From Dreissena polymorpha (Eukaryota; Mollusca; Bivalvia; Myida; Dreissenidae), in assembly GCF_020536995.1 (NCBI RefSeq), contig NC_068359.1, positions 100,999,747 through 101,063,746 on the forward strand: a stretch of DNA of 64,000 bases, given 5' to 3'. Of this stretch, positions 47,232-59,178 are shown piece by piece (position 1 is the first letter of the stretch; every line of letters begins with the position of its first letter). The notes below the pieces were generated by a model that saw only the letters and a program-made list of their open reading frames with translations, was not told where the DNA came from and ran no database searches. The translations under genes were made by a program, and so were the position numbers.

Positions 47232-47313
47232 CGATGTCGGCAGGAATCGAACCTGCGCGGGAAAATCCCAAAAGATTTCTTATTCATCGCCTTACCCACT
47301 CGGCCACGACAAC
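47232..47313 (-). tRNA. tRNA-Ser(AGA)-like gene
   Basis: 82 nt on the minus strand match the class II serine tRNA layout. Acceptor GTTGTCG pairs with CGACATC at six of seven positions. The A box is TGGCCGAGTGG, followed by GTAAGGCGATG. The anticodon loop TAAGAAA gives AGA. A long variable arm (GGGATTTTCCC) is followed by a perfect T-arm CGCAGGTTCGATTCCTGC. The anticodon stem (ATGAA with TCTTT) has mismatches, which suggests a decaying copy or pseudogene. No intron is present. Confidence 0.65.
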
Positions 47314-49756
47314 TTCACATCTGTGTATCCTTAAATTAGATATATATAAGTAAACAGGTAAAAAGGCTCGCTCGATCTTTGAAGAAATCGCGAAATCGTA
47401 TTTTTCAGATGATAATTGGATCAAAGTCAATATTTATAGTGAAAATAATGTAATCTTAATGAATAAGTTAAACATATATCAAAATTCGAAGTTTGAAAAA
47501 AATAAAATGCATCTCTCGGAAATAAGCGATCATTGAAGATCGGCAATGGCTTATGTATGAAGTGAAAGGACAGTTGAAAGTTTCCATTTTGCACGTTAAT
47601 GATTCTGATAATATGGTGACAAAGGCATCAGTCCTATGTAGTATTGTGTTTGACCGGAGAGTAGCGTGATCTGTGTCGGTGTTGGGCGCTCTGAGGGCGC
47701 AATCCGGCTACATAGGTACATAGGAACCTCTTGTGGCTATAGTCCATGGATCGGGTTCGGCAGACAGGGAACATGTAAATTTTTATATGTATGTTTTATA
47801 TCTTAATTACCTAAACGTATATTTATCCTGATTACTTATTTACTGAGGTTTGAGTTAGTCGCCATGATTGTAGATACGTTGTACTATATTTAGTAAGTAT
47901 TTGGAGGACGAGTGGCACGGGAACGCGCTTTATTATCACTTATGCAAGGAACGCGTTTTGTTTATATACGTATTTTTGATATTCCGATAGGCTTAAGGGA
48001 GGTAACTTATTCAAGTAAAACGCGATAATTTTTGCGATGCCTTTTTATAACTCTTGTTTAATTAATTACATACGAATATACAGCTAAATTTAAGATGATT
48101 TTTACCAGAAAAAAATTTCGGAGAAAGATATATTGAGATTTTGATATTCCATAGAATGCGAGTCTCCATATATATTTTCTATTGCAGGGGAGGTAATTTG
48201 AAAATTTTAAAGTCTCCGAATTGGTCTTTGTTGTATCTATTTACGTTTATTTTCAAGCTAATGGCGATTAAAAAAATTATTATTATTAGTATGTGCTCAC
48301 ATGGATATTGGTACGGATATATCGTGTTCATATAACTGTTACTACATCCATTTCATTCATTTTTCCCCTGAAGGGTCACAGGGGCAGGTCGATACATCTG
48401 TAGTCGAGAAGACGCTGGACGACCTGTAAATAAATCTCAAATACACACACACTCATTCATCATTCAGGTCGGGCTACACAAATCTCGTGAAGAGGCCAGT
48501 AGGACCTGTAAACAAACTCTCATACACACTCTTCACTCATCGTGGCGCTCTCGCATGTTTGAGGCGATATATAATACTGTATTCGCTGGTATTTTCGGTT
48601 GATATGTTTGATTGCTTAGGACGCAATGAATATAGTGTATTTATATTTAATCGAAGTGAGCTCATTGTTGTTTCTGGCGGTATTCAATTTCTGGTAATAG
48701 TTTCGCGATTAAAGACGTCGGTTCTCGGTTAGGTGTGGAATGTTCTTATTTGTTAATGTGCCAAGTGCTTAAAGGCGGTTTATCGCACTTTATTAGTCGG
48801 CGTTTCAAGAGAATGGGTAATAAATGCAAATCAGTAGGTGCTTAGAAGACTTAAGTACGGCAAGAACCACAACTCACTCTGCTAGGAACGATTACCACTG
48901 CCTGTCTGCAGCAGACGACAAATGATTCTGCTCTAGCAGTGAATGTATATACCAGCTTGTAAACGCCATTGGCCAGTCTAGTGTTTATCATTAAAATATG
49001 CACATATTGGCTGCTTTCATGGAAAACGAGGCTTAATGCACGTCAAATAAGATTAGCCTGTGCACAATGATAAGCATATGCAATGCGAACAAGCTAATCA
49101 AGGACGACAACAGCGAACAACTTCAGTGCCTTCAGCGCTTTGATTTATAATATACATTTTGTCCTATGTTATATGGCGTATAGCTACTAATATATGTGTG
49201 TATAAAATATGTTAACCGTCTTTATTTTTTAAATAAATGAAATCATACTGAAACTCTACGAATTGAGGATTTACATGTTTTTATGAGCTGTCAAAGATTA
49301 TTACGAACAACAATTATTATCTTTTTTAATGCAGACACTTTAAAAGACTGTGGGTGCGGACCCAGGATCCTGCGATAAATCAAACGGAAAGGTAATTTAG
49401 GTACTTAAGCTACGTTGAAGAAACTCGGACATTGTTGACGCCCTGTCTTCAATAAATACTGTTTTTGAGTGAGGTAAAACTTACAAATGTATTTTTTAGC
49501 CAATTGACGTGTATCGTGGTATTTTGAAATTATTTTTAAAATAACTGGGCTAAGCATTGGTTTCGGTAGAAAAGTACTGCAACAATTTCGCTAGATTTGA
49601 ACACATTTTAACACTCCGCATTATGATATTTTGATTCAATTTTTCATATTTATACCAAGTGAGTTTTCATTTGACCGCCTTGCGGATACAGATCCATTAG
49701 CATGTGCTTGTGTATTATAATAACAATTAATGAGTTAATTTACTACTTACAGTATC
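47314..49756. other. Gene-free stretch
   Basis: No gene is supported. It contains a diverged local repeat near 48411-48545 (GACCTGTAAA(T/C)AAA, CTCATACACAC) and the dispersed repeat at 48870-49150. The open frame at 48487-48732 has no recognisable features. Confidence 0.45.
48870..49150. repeat. Dispersed repeat, related to 7160-7665
   Basis: CTGCTAGGAACGATTACCACT, TTGGCCAGTCTAGTGTTTAT, CACATATTGGCTGCTTTCAT and GTGCCTTCAGCGCTTTGATT occur in the same order as at 7160-7665, in the same orientation. This copy lacks the middle segment present there. Confidence 0.75.
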
Positions 49757-49860
49757 GTTATTTTCATCAACATCATCGTTATCATCGTTATCATCGTTAT
49801 CATCATCATCATCAACATAATTATCATCTCATCATTATCATCATCATCATCATCATCATT

Positions 49861-49949
<89 letters not shown>

Positions 49950-49950
49950 T

Positions 49951-49989
<39 letters not shown>

Positions 49990-50280
49990 GTCATCATCAT
50001 CGTCATCATCATCGTCATCATCATCATCATCATCATCATCGTCGTCGTCGTCGCCCTCGTCCTCGTCCTGCTCCTCCGCCTCCACCGCATCATCAGCAGC
50101 AGCATCGTCATCAGCAACAGCAGCAGCATTATCGTCACTATCACCAACAACATCGTTATGGTCGTCATCGTCGTGATCATCAGTGTCATCATCATCATCA
50201 TCGTCATTGTTATCGTCGTTGTTCTCCTCCTCGTCGTCGTCATCGTCATCATCGTCGTCATCGTCATTCTCATCATGAAC
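49757..50280. repeat. Long (ATC)n microsatellite with GTC/CTC-rich tail
   Basis: More than 200 bp of nearly pure ATC triplets (about 49800-50040), then GTC and CTC-rich and CAG-rich interrupted sequence to about 50280. Its poly-Ile, poly-Asp and poly-Met open frames are artefacts of the repeat. Confidence 0.95.
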
Positions 50281-50290
50281 AATTTCAACA

Positions 50291-53200
50291 ACCGTAAAAC
50301 CTATCGCTCAGCTCATTTTTGCAGTGAATTCGGATGTTATATCAAATCTTTTTGATTAATAGAGTTTGCTGCTTAATGTATTAATAACTAAATAATAATG
50401 TTGATAATATTGAAAATAAATGGTTTCAATTTTATTTATCCGTTTAAGATGCAGTATTTGACCAAGTCAATTTGTCGCTAAAAGTATTCATTACACATTC
50501 AATCCAAAAAGCGTTACGAGTTGCTATTGAAACTATAATCGCATTCCGATAAAAATGGTGTCTGTATTAGGGCCTGTTTAATTTCTACGCTTCATTGCAA
50601 TTCATAAAAATATTTTTAAGGGTACCGGTATATCTAGACACACTCTGTTATCCAAACAATCCTTGTGATCATAAACAAATAAACAATGAAATATAAATAA
50701 AATTAGATGATAAAAAATGGTATCTTCCTTTTTGCTGTTGCTAGTTATCAACAGAGTAGCAAAACTTTTAAATATAAATTATATTCAATTCATAGCACGC
50801 TTAAAGATGTGAAGTTTATCTAAATCTATAAGCACAAACATATTTATGTTTGTTAATACAAAGCTGTAGCAGTTTTCTGATTGCGCTTGAAAAGATGTGA
50901 TTGTTGTTGTTGCATTAATAGTATCATTAGTTTGTATTTCCAGATTAGGTATTCCACCATACATTTTGTTTTTAATCAGATGTCTTATAATTGGCATTGC
51001 AATATTTCAATAACGAGTAATCAACACAATTGACTTTATGTATTTTTAATTGTTTATCCATATTATCATTAACACTTGAGGGAAAAATAAGCTGTGTCAT
51101 TTTTTATTTTTTATTTTACTGATGGTTCAGACAACTCTGCTTTTACTCTATGCCGTAATAATTATAAGTTTCCGTTCACTTAAAGATATTGTTTTTCGTG
51201 TTGGAAAATTTAAATACGAAAAATATTTAGAGACAAGTGTGTTATGTTTGTTTGTCAATTATTTAATTGAAGTAGAAATAATACATCAGTGTACATAATT
51301 TTATTGTGTTGTTCCCTTCGTTCTTTACTTTAAAAATACAACTTAACAGCTTTGCAATCAACTGAAATAATATATAAAAAGTAACAACAATAAACGTTTG
51401 GCTTCTTAATACGATATCATTTCAAACGCTGTTGGAAGGAACCATTGCTTATTAGAGGTTTACAAGGTAATTTACCCAAGTACGCAAATGTAATGGTCGA
51501 TTGCCATTAGGCATGATTCTGTTTTATTACTTTAATCCGGTTGTAAAAATGCATGACCGAAGGGTCATCAGATAAGCAAAAACAGGGCCAAAATCTGATA
51601 AAATAGCGCTGTTTAACTGACTGTACGAAAATCCGTATGTCCGAAAATTTAGAATCATGAAAACATAAATATTTTGGCTTAAAAAGGAAATGTAAGAAAA
51701 TTTAGAATGTAAGAGAAAATACGGTGGTTTTATGGTGTTTAAATCGATTAGAAATAGCAAAACCTAAAGACATTATCTCAAGTGTGATTTTCAAAAGATT
51801 TTATATGAATGTACACACACGGTAAAACTAGTCTATTAAAATGCAATACCTTCATTGGTTCTCATGTTTTTAATATTTATTAAACATAGGTATTTGTGAA
51901 CACTTGTTGTTATATAATATTGAAATGTACACGCATACTGAACATAAAATCATTAGCATAACGGCTAAGTTGGTTTTTACTAAGATTGCAATAGTGTTTA
52001 TTTTATTATTATGAATCTTATGAGGATAATTTTGAAAGTATGACACAGAGTATCTGAAGAAGATATATACTAATCACATATGTTGTTGTTGTTGTGGTTA
52101 TTGTTTCAATATTTTTATGAGTATCATACATTCAATGACGAATAGCTATTAATTTGTCATACAAACACCATAATTATTATTGGATTGCGGAGATTAAACA
52201 AATCGATTCCCTAGTAACTGATATAACTGATACATTTTTTGAGCGACAATTTGAAACTAAATCTAGTATTATTTAAATTTGATTATTTTAATTGCAGACT
52301 TTTTTTATTAACCCCAATTAATGTGTACGCAACGTTTCTTTTATTTAAATCGCTGAGTACGAAGCATCAAGCTATTTTTTAATTAATTGACAGTGATCTT
52401 TAATGTATGTCATAATATAAATTGAAATCAATCTTAATTAAAGCTTGAGTGGTTGGTTTGTAATAAGTTTTGTAAATGTTGCTGTAGGATATGTATGCAC
52501 AATAAATACTAACGCTCTGGCATATTGTGATGGTGATATGATTATATATTGCACAATGAATATGTGATGATGTTCTTGTGATAATATTGAGGCTATAATT
52601 AGTTTTTGAATTAAGCTAGCTAATTTCAAATAAGATACAAACACATCCCAATCCTAAAATTATCAGTAAGTTATAGTATTGTTTGCCTCTAGGCGCATAA
52701 TTAATTTTATCCCATTTTCACCGCGACATTGCCGGTATAACACGTTGTGGAATATACTTGCTTGTATTCAACACTGTGGAATATACCTGTCGCGTGCACG
52801 GACTACTTTTTAAATGACGTCATGCGATATGCGCTAAAATTTGGTCGATATTGTTTGGTTCATTGATCGAATTATAAGGTCACCCATTAGAAGAAAATGT
52901 GCATATTTTGCAGAAATATATATATATATAACATATTCACCAAAAGAAATGTTGAAATAAAATATAAAATTACACGATTTTTGTTTTGTTATTTTTTTAT
53001 TTATATTTACTTTACCACTGAATGATTTTTCATAAGAAACACAGTCGACAAAACTTAAGCTTCAAAATTATACGACCTTCAACCTTTAAATCTAGTCATA
53101 TGACATAATTTTTCGCCATCCGTATAATGAATCAGCTGATTGATGGCGTCATAAAATGACAAACTTATTGCGTCATTTTCCCCATTTTTTTGACGATTTA

Positions 53201-54754
53201 TTATAAACGCGACTTACTTCACATGTTTTCTACATGTCGAGGGGTGAACGGAAGACTGTTGTAACTCATATTATATTAAGAAGGAGATACTGCAGTTTTC
53301 CGTTCAGCCCTCGATGTACTGTATGTCGACATATCTGAATTGTCAATTGATCACATTTTCCTTATTTCGTGTAATGTGCATTGTTTATAACCAAAGCATA
53401 TACTTTTGACATTTAACTTAAATATTCAGAATGTACAACAAGCCATACACATATCGCACAGTTCATGAATAATCTGCTATGTTTGCTTTCCTATTTAATT
53501 CACGTTAGGCATAGAGCTGTGTAAAGTATAAGATGGTAAAAATAGCACCACACTGGAATTTGGAACGTCCCATTTTGTACACGGGTATTTTCTACTCATT
53601 TATCTGTTGTGTACTGGAATGTTTTCCATTCTTTGTGTATTTATATATTAAATTATTTTCTCGTACAATAAGGGCATTTACCATAGATATATAAAACATT
53701 GTGCAAGTTTAAACATAATTATGTTTGTATGCAGAAATCTGCAAATGCAACCGAGTTTACCAACGGCTATTATTAGATAAACTGCTCCGGTTCATTTGAA
53801 CAGCAGTAATGTAGAGTACATGACGTAGCGTGTGACGAAGAAGAAAGTTTATCGCGTTCATAAACTCATTTGAATAAAGTGATAGAATGGCATAAGGGTC
53901 TTTATTTAACTATGCTAAAATAATTATTAAAGACCCTAGATGCAATATCGTCAATTATTGAGTTAAATGGATTATTAGATGGATTTTAAAGGATTATTAA
54001 AGGTAAGATACTAGTTCTTACGTGTTTTGATTTTTGTTTGTACTTTGGTCGTTCCCTGTTCTTGGGGAAATGATTTAAACATGGGCGCCATTGATGCATC
54101 GGATCACACACGGCATACCCATAACATTATATAAAAACACGTTATGCGCGTCCTTAAATTCGTCGTCCGAAGTCGGAAAACGTATTGCCCTGTATTTTGT
54201 CAAATAAAGTGTCAGTCGCTGCAATTGTCTGTTTACTCGTTAAAATTGTCAAGGTCTTCCATAGCTAAAGAAACTTCAGCGTACAGTTTATTTAGTATTG
54301 ACAGACCTGTACAAAGTCGCGCCAGTCAAAAATCATAAAAAGCGACATTTAAAGTTATGGTAGCCAGAACTAGGTCGTCGATGGTGTACATGTATGTTGA
54401 CATCGACAGCATTTTGTCAGGAGCAATCGCCGCCATATTGGATTTTGATCATTTTCTTTCGAAAATAAAATGAATTATAGTAAAGTAAAATCTTCTTTTC
54501 GCGGTCGTAATGTGTTAAAATTCGCATACTGCGTAAAATTGAATGTAGGCATATGGTGATATTTTTACTTGTTTTACAGTTTGTGTGTGAATTTTTTAAA
54601 GACTATTTTGCGTACCAGAACAAATACATGTATATCACTACGCATGGTTACATTTGTCAGATTTTTAGCGCTTTTATGACTGAATTAAAATTATTGTTAA
54701 GGTTATTAGATCTATTTATGTTAAATGTCACGTTGAAAAAATCAAATGGGATAA
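50291..54754. other. Gene-free AT-rich stretch
   Basis: No coding or RNA gene is supported over about 4.4 kb. A small inverted repeat with arms near 53236-53258 (TGTCGAGGGGTGAACGGAA) and 53297-53321 (TTCCGTTCAGCCCTCGATGT) may be a short foldback element. The open frame at 54144-54338 has no recognisable domain. Confidence 0.5.
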
Positions 54755-54902
54755 ATAGAATACTAGGATTAGCGTTGAATACAGAGAAGTTTATGTTGCT
54801 CGGCTCGAACACCGAAAGCGCTCGCCAAGGCTCGCGCTTCCGGCGTTCTAAGCCTCGCAACATAAACTTCTCTGTATTCAACGCTAACCTAGTATTCTCT
54901 AT
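54755..54902. mobile_element. 148-bp foldback palindrome
   Basis: Outer arms of about 45 bp pair almost perfectly: both contain AGCGTTGAATACAGAGAAGT and TTTATGTTGC in opposite orientation. The GC-rich centre is itself partly palindromic (GAAAGCGCTCGCC against GGCTCGCGCTTCC). Confidence 0.85.
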
Positions 54903-55139
54903 GAAGGCCTAGTTTATCTGTTAATCCTCGCCCCATGTGGTATCCCAGTGGGTACACTGATATTAATACACGATGTATTGGTCCACAATTAAATCTCTTA
55001 TAAAAACTCAGGTGACTGAAAAATGGCTGTGTAGATACAACAAATACTACTACAACGGAGACTAAGATAACAAATGTTACAATTAATTTGTCTTCCTTGC
55101 GTTCTTCTTATACGACAAACACTACTAAAACAAAAAAGC

Positions 55140-55525
55140 AAAAAGCCGCTACTGCTACTGCTTCGGCTACTCTTACTGCTACTGCTGCCGCTGCCGCTGC
55201 CACTGCCACTGCCACTGCCGCTGCCACTGCCGCTGCCACTGCCGCTGCCAGTGATGCTGCTGCTGCTACTGCTTCTGCCACTGCTAATGCCACTGCCGCT
55301 GCTGCTGCTACTGATAGTGCTACTGCTACTGCTGCTGCTGCTTCTGCTGCTGTTGCTACTGCTACTGTTACTGCTACTGATACAGCTACTGATACGGCTA
55401 CTGCTACTTCTACTGCTACTTCTACTGCTACTGCTAGTGCTACTGCTACTGCTACTGATTCTGCTACTGCTACTGCTGCTGCTGCTGCTACTGCTGCTGC
55501 TGCTGCTGCTACTGCTACTAATGAT
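55140..55525. repeat. (GCT/ACT)n microsatellite
   Basis: Almost 400 bp of GCT, ACT, GCC and TCT triplets, more uniform toward the right. Open frames through it (poly-Leu, Ala/Thr, Ala/Val) reflect the triplet period only. Confidence 0.95.
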
Positions 55526-56700
55526 AATAATTCTCCTTCTACTTCTCTTTCTACTATTGCTAGCGATGCTTCATAATTTATTTTTAAATGTATCATTTTG
55601 TTAAAACAGGAAAGAACTGTTATATATATTTTCTTAAAGGTGTAAAGAATCTAAACTTTTCTGCGATTAAAGTTTTATTTAACTGGATTAGTATAGGCAA
55701 CATAAAAGACGCTATTGTACTGATTTGTACTAAACACCATTTTGTCATAATCAACAGTTTTAACATGCCGCAGTTTCCTTGGAAGTTAACCTTTGATTGG
55801 AGTTATGTATAAAAGATTAACAAGGTATTTGTTGACAGTTTGTCCTGTCACAATTATATATTAGTTGAGCCAAACGTGTGATAAAGATCCCTTTTGGGGT
55901 GGCGATAAATACTATTTATATTGTTCAACAGTGGGAGACTGAGAAAACATATGTTACAATTAATTTGTCTACTTTGCCTGCTTCTTCTTTATATATTTTT
56001 CTTGCTAATCGTTTAAGTTTAGTTTTAGTTAAGTAGGTATATCAATTTACATTTTTTGATAGATATTTATTTGGATAGTAATAGTATGTTTTATTTGACT
56101 TGACATCATTGAACCGGTTTATTCATTGATAAGATCGGGATCTCCACAGTTGTTTAATCTCGATTGTTAGGTGGGGAGAAGGGTCCGAATGATAATGTTG
56201 TCGTCGGCTTACGAATCACATTTCACAAGTTTTAGACAAATAGGAGGTTTTGGGGATTCTGATAATGACGTCACGTTTGCGCATGCTCAAATTTTGGCCG
56301 TCAAAACTGCGGCCATTCTGCTATTGTTTGCATTGATGAAGCGCATCGTGATAAGGTTACAAACATATTCGCGACCCTTTTGAAGAACAAAAAATACTCA
56401 GAAATTGAAATTCTTTCAGATTAAATTGAATCCAATAAACGAACACAAATAAGGACGAAAACAAACAACAAATTGATTGATTTTATGTAATCAACATAGA
56501 GAAACTGATTTGAACCTATTTGTTTGTAAAAACTTACCTTGTTACAGATTAACTAAATCCTCTTGATAAATGTTACATTGTAACCTAGAAGCTGCACGCG
56601 CTTTTTGAAGACGGGGAAAAATATTGAAAATTTTAAGAAAAACTTACAGATTAACAAGTTATATAGTAGTTTATTATAGGCAGTAAGTGGTATGTGACAT
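55526..56700. other. Gene-free stretch before the second LINE
   Basis: Short open frames at 55588-55812 and 56171-56383 have no recognisable features. The left boundary of the LINE cannot be placed exactly. Confidence 0.4.
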
Positions 56701-56953
56701 TGTGCATCAAGGAAAAAGTGGTATTTGTGCGTGGTAGTTTGTGTAATTGAAGAAATATAATCAGTTTGCTAGAAGCGGACCATTTGGACGGGAACTTTGT
56801 ACCTGAGCACCGGATAATCCGAAAGTGTCATCAGTTTTCGTGGTTCAGATATTGTCGATTATTATCTTCTACACACTGTATCCGTTTTAACTGCTGTCAT
56901 TATAGTGTTCGATAGCCCATAAGCAACCTGTGTAAACCTGAAGTTGTTTCAGT

Positions 56954-57397
56954 ATGGCATCTTTAGACACTAAAGAGTCACATGAGTATGTCGAGTCGAC
57001 CATGGGCCCGTCCATCACACAAGTAGCAGAGTTCACACCTGTCAAACAGAACAGGAAGCGAAACCACTCGTCCCCAGTTCATGGATCCGCGAAGAAGGTA
57101 AAGGAGGATGTTGCTTGTGAAAGTTCTTCTAGCGATAAAATGAGCTCCCTGTCTGAGCCGGTGTCCAATGAACTTCATCCAGTTAACTCTGATCTCAAGG
57201 CCCTATTATCAAAGCTCTCTACTGACATATGTGCCATGAATGTCTCGATAAACAATCGTATTGATCAACTTTGGGCATTGACCAAATTCCTAATGAAGTT
57301 CTTAAGAATGACATGTCTGTCTCCTTTTTGCATTCTTTATTCTGTGTATGTTATGAAACTGGTATGGTCCCATCAATGTGGGGTAAGAATATCATAA
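56954..57397 (+). pseudogene. LINE ORF1-like N-terminal fragment
   Basis: An ATG at 56954 opens MASLDTKESHEYVESTMGPS. A basic nuclear-localisation-like stretch (KQNRKRNHSSP, SAKKVKED) and a short leucine-rich segment (LKALLSKLSTDICAMNVSIN) that may begin a coiled coil follow. From about residue 104 the frame runs out of register into the reverse-transcriptase segment and stops at 57397. The first part resembles ORF1 proteins that bind element RNA; that is inference. Confidence 0.55.
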
Positions 57398-59178
57398 ACC
57401 CTATCCCTAAGTCGAGCACTGCTGATAAGAGAGATCCTTTACAATATCGTGGTATTAGTTTGGCTTGTACTATGTATAAATTGTATGCAAGTATTTTGAA
57501 CCATAGGCTGTCAAGCTGGTCAGAACTTAATGATAAAATAGAGGATGAACAGAACGGCTTTCGCAAAAAGCGCAGCACTTTAGATCATATCTCTGCACTG
57601 ACCAATATTATAGATGTTCGCAAGAAGTTACATAAATCTACGTTTTGTTCATTTATTGATTTTAGACGTGCGTACGACGGTATTGAGCGGAATTTACTCT
57701 GGCAGAGGTTGAATAGTATAGGTGTCCCAACAAAAATGTTAGATGCAATCAAATCCTTGTATGCGTCGGTCTCCTCTTGTGTTCGTATAAATAGCCATTA
57801 TACTGATTGGTTTGCAGTTACCACTGGTTTACGGCAAGGTTGTTCGTTGTCACCGTTGCTGTTTAATCTCTTCCTTAATGACTTATCTGTGCAGATTAAG
57901 GCGGTTGGTAAAGGTGTTTTGATTGAAGACGAGCCAGTTTGTATATTGTGCTATGCAGATGACCTTGTGTTGATTGCGGAAAACGAGCAAGATTTGCAAT
58001 GCATGTTAGATATATTAAGCCAATGGTGTACCTCGAATAGTATGGTGGTCAATGCAAATAAAAGTAACATTGTGCATTTCAGGCCAAACTCTGTGCCCAG
58101 ATCTGAATTCAACTTCAAATGTGGTGTTCATGGATTAACTTATGTTGACAAATACTCCTATTTAGGTTTATTACTATCAGAACATTTGGACTTTAGTATT
58201 TCTGCCAAATCTGTTGCACAGAGTGCTAGTAGAGCACTTGGCTTACTTATTGCTAGATATAAAAGTATGGGTGGTATGTCATTTGCAGTTTATAGCAAGA
58301 TGTACAATTCTACAGTGTGGCCAGTTATCTCATATGCATCAGCTATATGGGGCATACGGACATATGCATGTATAAATGCTGTTGAAAATAGGGCCCTACG
58401 CTTCTTTATGGGTGTTGGTAAATATACTCCATCAGCTGCATTAGCCGGTGATATGGGATGGCAACCACCTCTAGTTAAACAGTACAAACATGTTTGTAAT
58501 TTGTGGCATAGATTTGGTAGTATGAATATGAACCGGGTCAATAGGAAAGTTTTTCAGTGGACTGTTAATACTGCTGGAGTTAAGTGTAAGAACTGGGTGT
58601 TCAGTGTGAAAATGATGTTTAAAGATTTGAATCTTGAAGAATTCTGTATTTATCCAGCTACTGTGTCTAAACAAACTTTTAGTGACAAGGTTGATAGTGC
58701 TATGTTCTGTAAGTTTAAAAGTGATTGGAAAGATACTGTATTACAACCAAATGCAATAAGAGGGAATGGCAGAAACAAGCTAAGAACCTATTGTCAATTC
58801 AAGAATGAATATTGTACAGAAGAGTATTGTAAGATGATATTACCATATAGACATCGTTCTGCTTTTGCTAAATTTAGATGTGGGGTAGCCCCAATTATGT
58901 TGGAAATTGGGCGTTATGCTAATGTGCCTGTTGAAAATAGATTCTGCCCTAATTGTACAACTTGTGTTGAATCAGAAACTCATGTTATGCTATACTGTCC
59001 ACTTTATTCTGATATCAGGACCTCTCTTTTTGAAAAATGTCATACCATTACTGATTTTAACTCTATGTCAGATATAGAAAAGATGGTAGTTTTATTCTCC
59101 AACAAATTATTGATAAGAGATACTGCCAAAGCCTGCTATAATATTTTAATGACCAGAAATGCTTATTTGTATAGATAG
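57271..59178 (+). pseudogene. LINE reverse transcriptase, central and C-terminal part
   Basis: The open frame of about 635 codons enters the reverse transcriptase at GIDQIPNEVLK, before QYRGISLACTMYKLYASIL. It continues through FIDFRRAYDGIERNLLW (motif A), GLRQGCSLSPLLFNLFL (motif B) and CYADDLVLIAE (motif C, YADD). The thumb and connecting region, and a Cys/His knuckle (CPNCTTCVESETHVMLYC) near the C terminus, follow. Its N terminus, including the endonuclease, is deleted. All catalytic motifs that remain are intact and no stop interrupts them. The GLRQGC form of motif B is unlike Jockey/CR1; the clade is otherwise not assigned. Confidence 0.9.

Noticed and set aside
48360-48740. Possible terminal repeat of a retroelement
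   Set aside because: There is some local repetition, but no matched second copy, primer-binding site or coding region to support it.
49747-50355. Long open frames encoding poly-Ile, poly-Asp and poly-Met
   Set aside because: They are three readings of one ATC microsatellite and carry no gene signal.
53236-53321. Short inverted repeat considered as a separate MITE
   Set aside because: The arms are only about 20 bp and imperfect, with no second copy in the window; noted only within the surrounding stretch.
55074-55604. Long open frames rich in Leu, Ala/Thr and Ala/Val
   Set aside because: They come from a GCT/ACT triplet repeat open in several frames on both strands.
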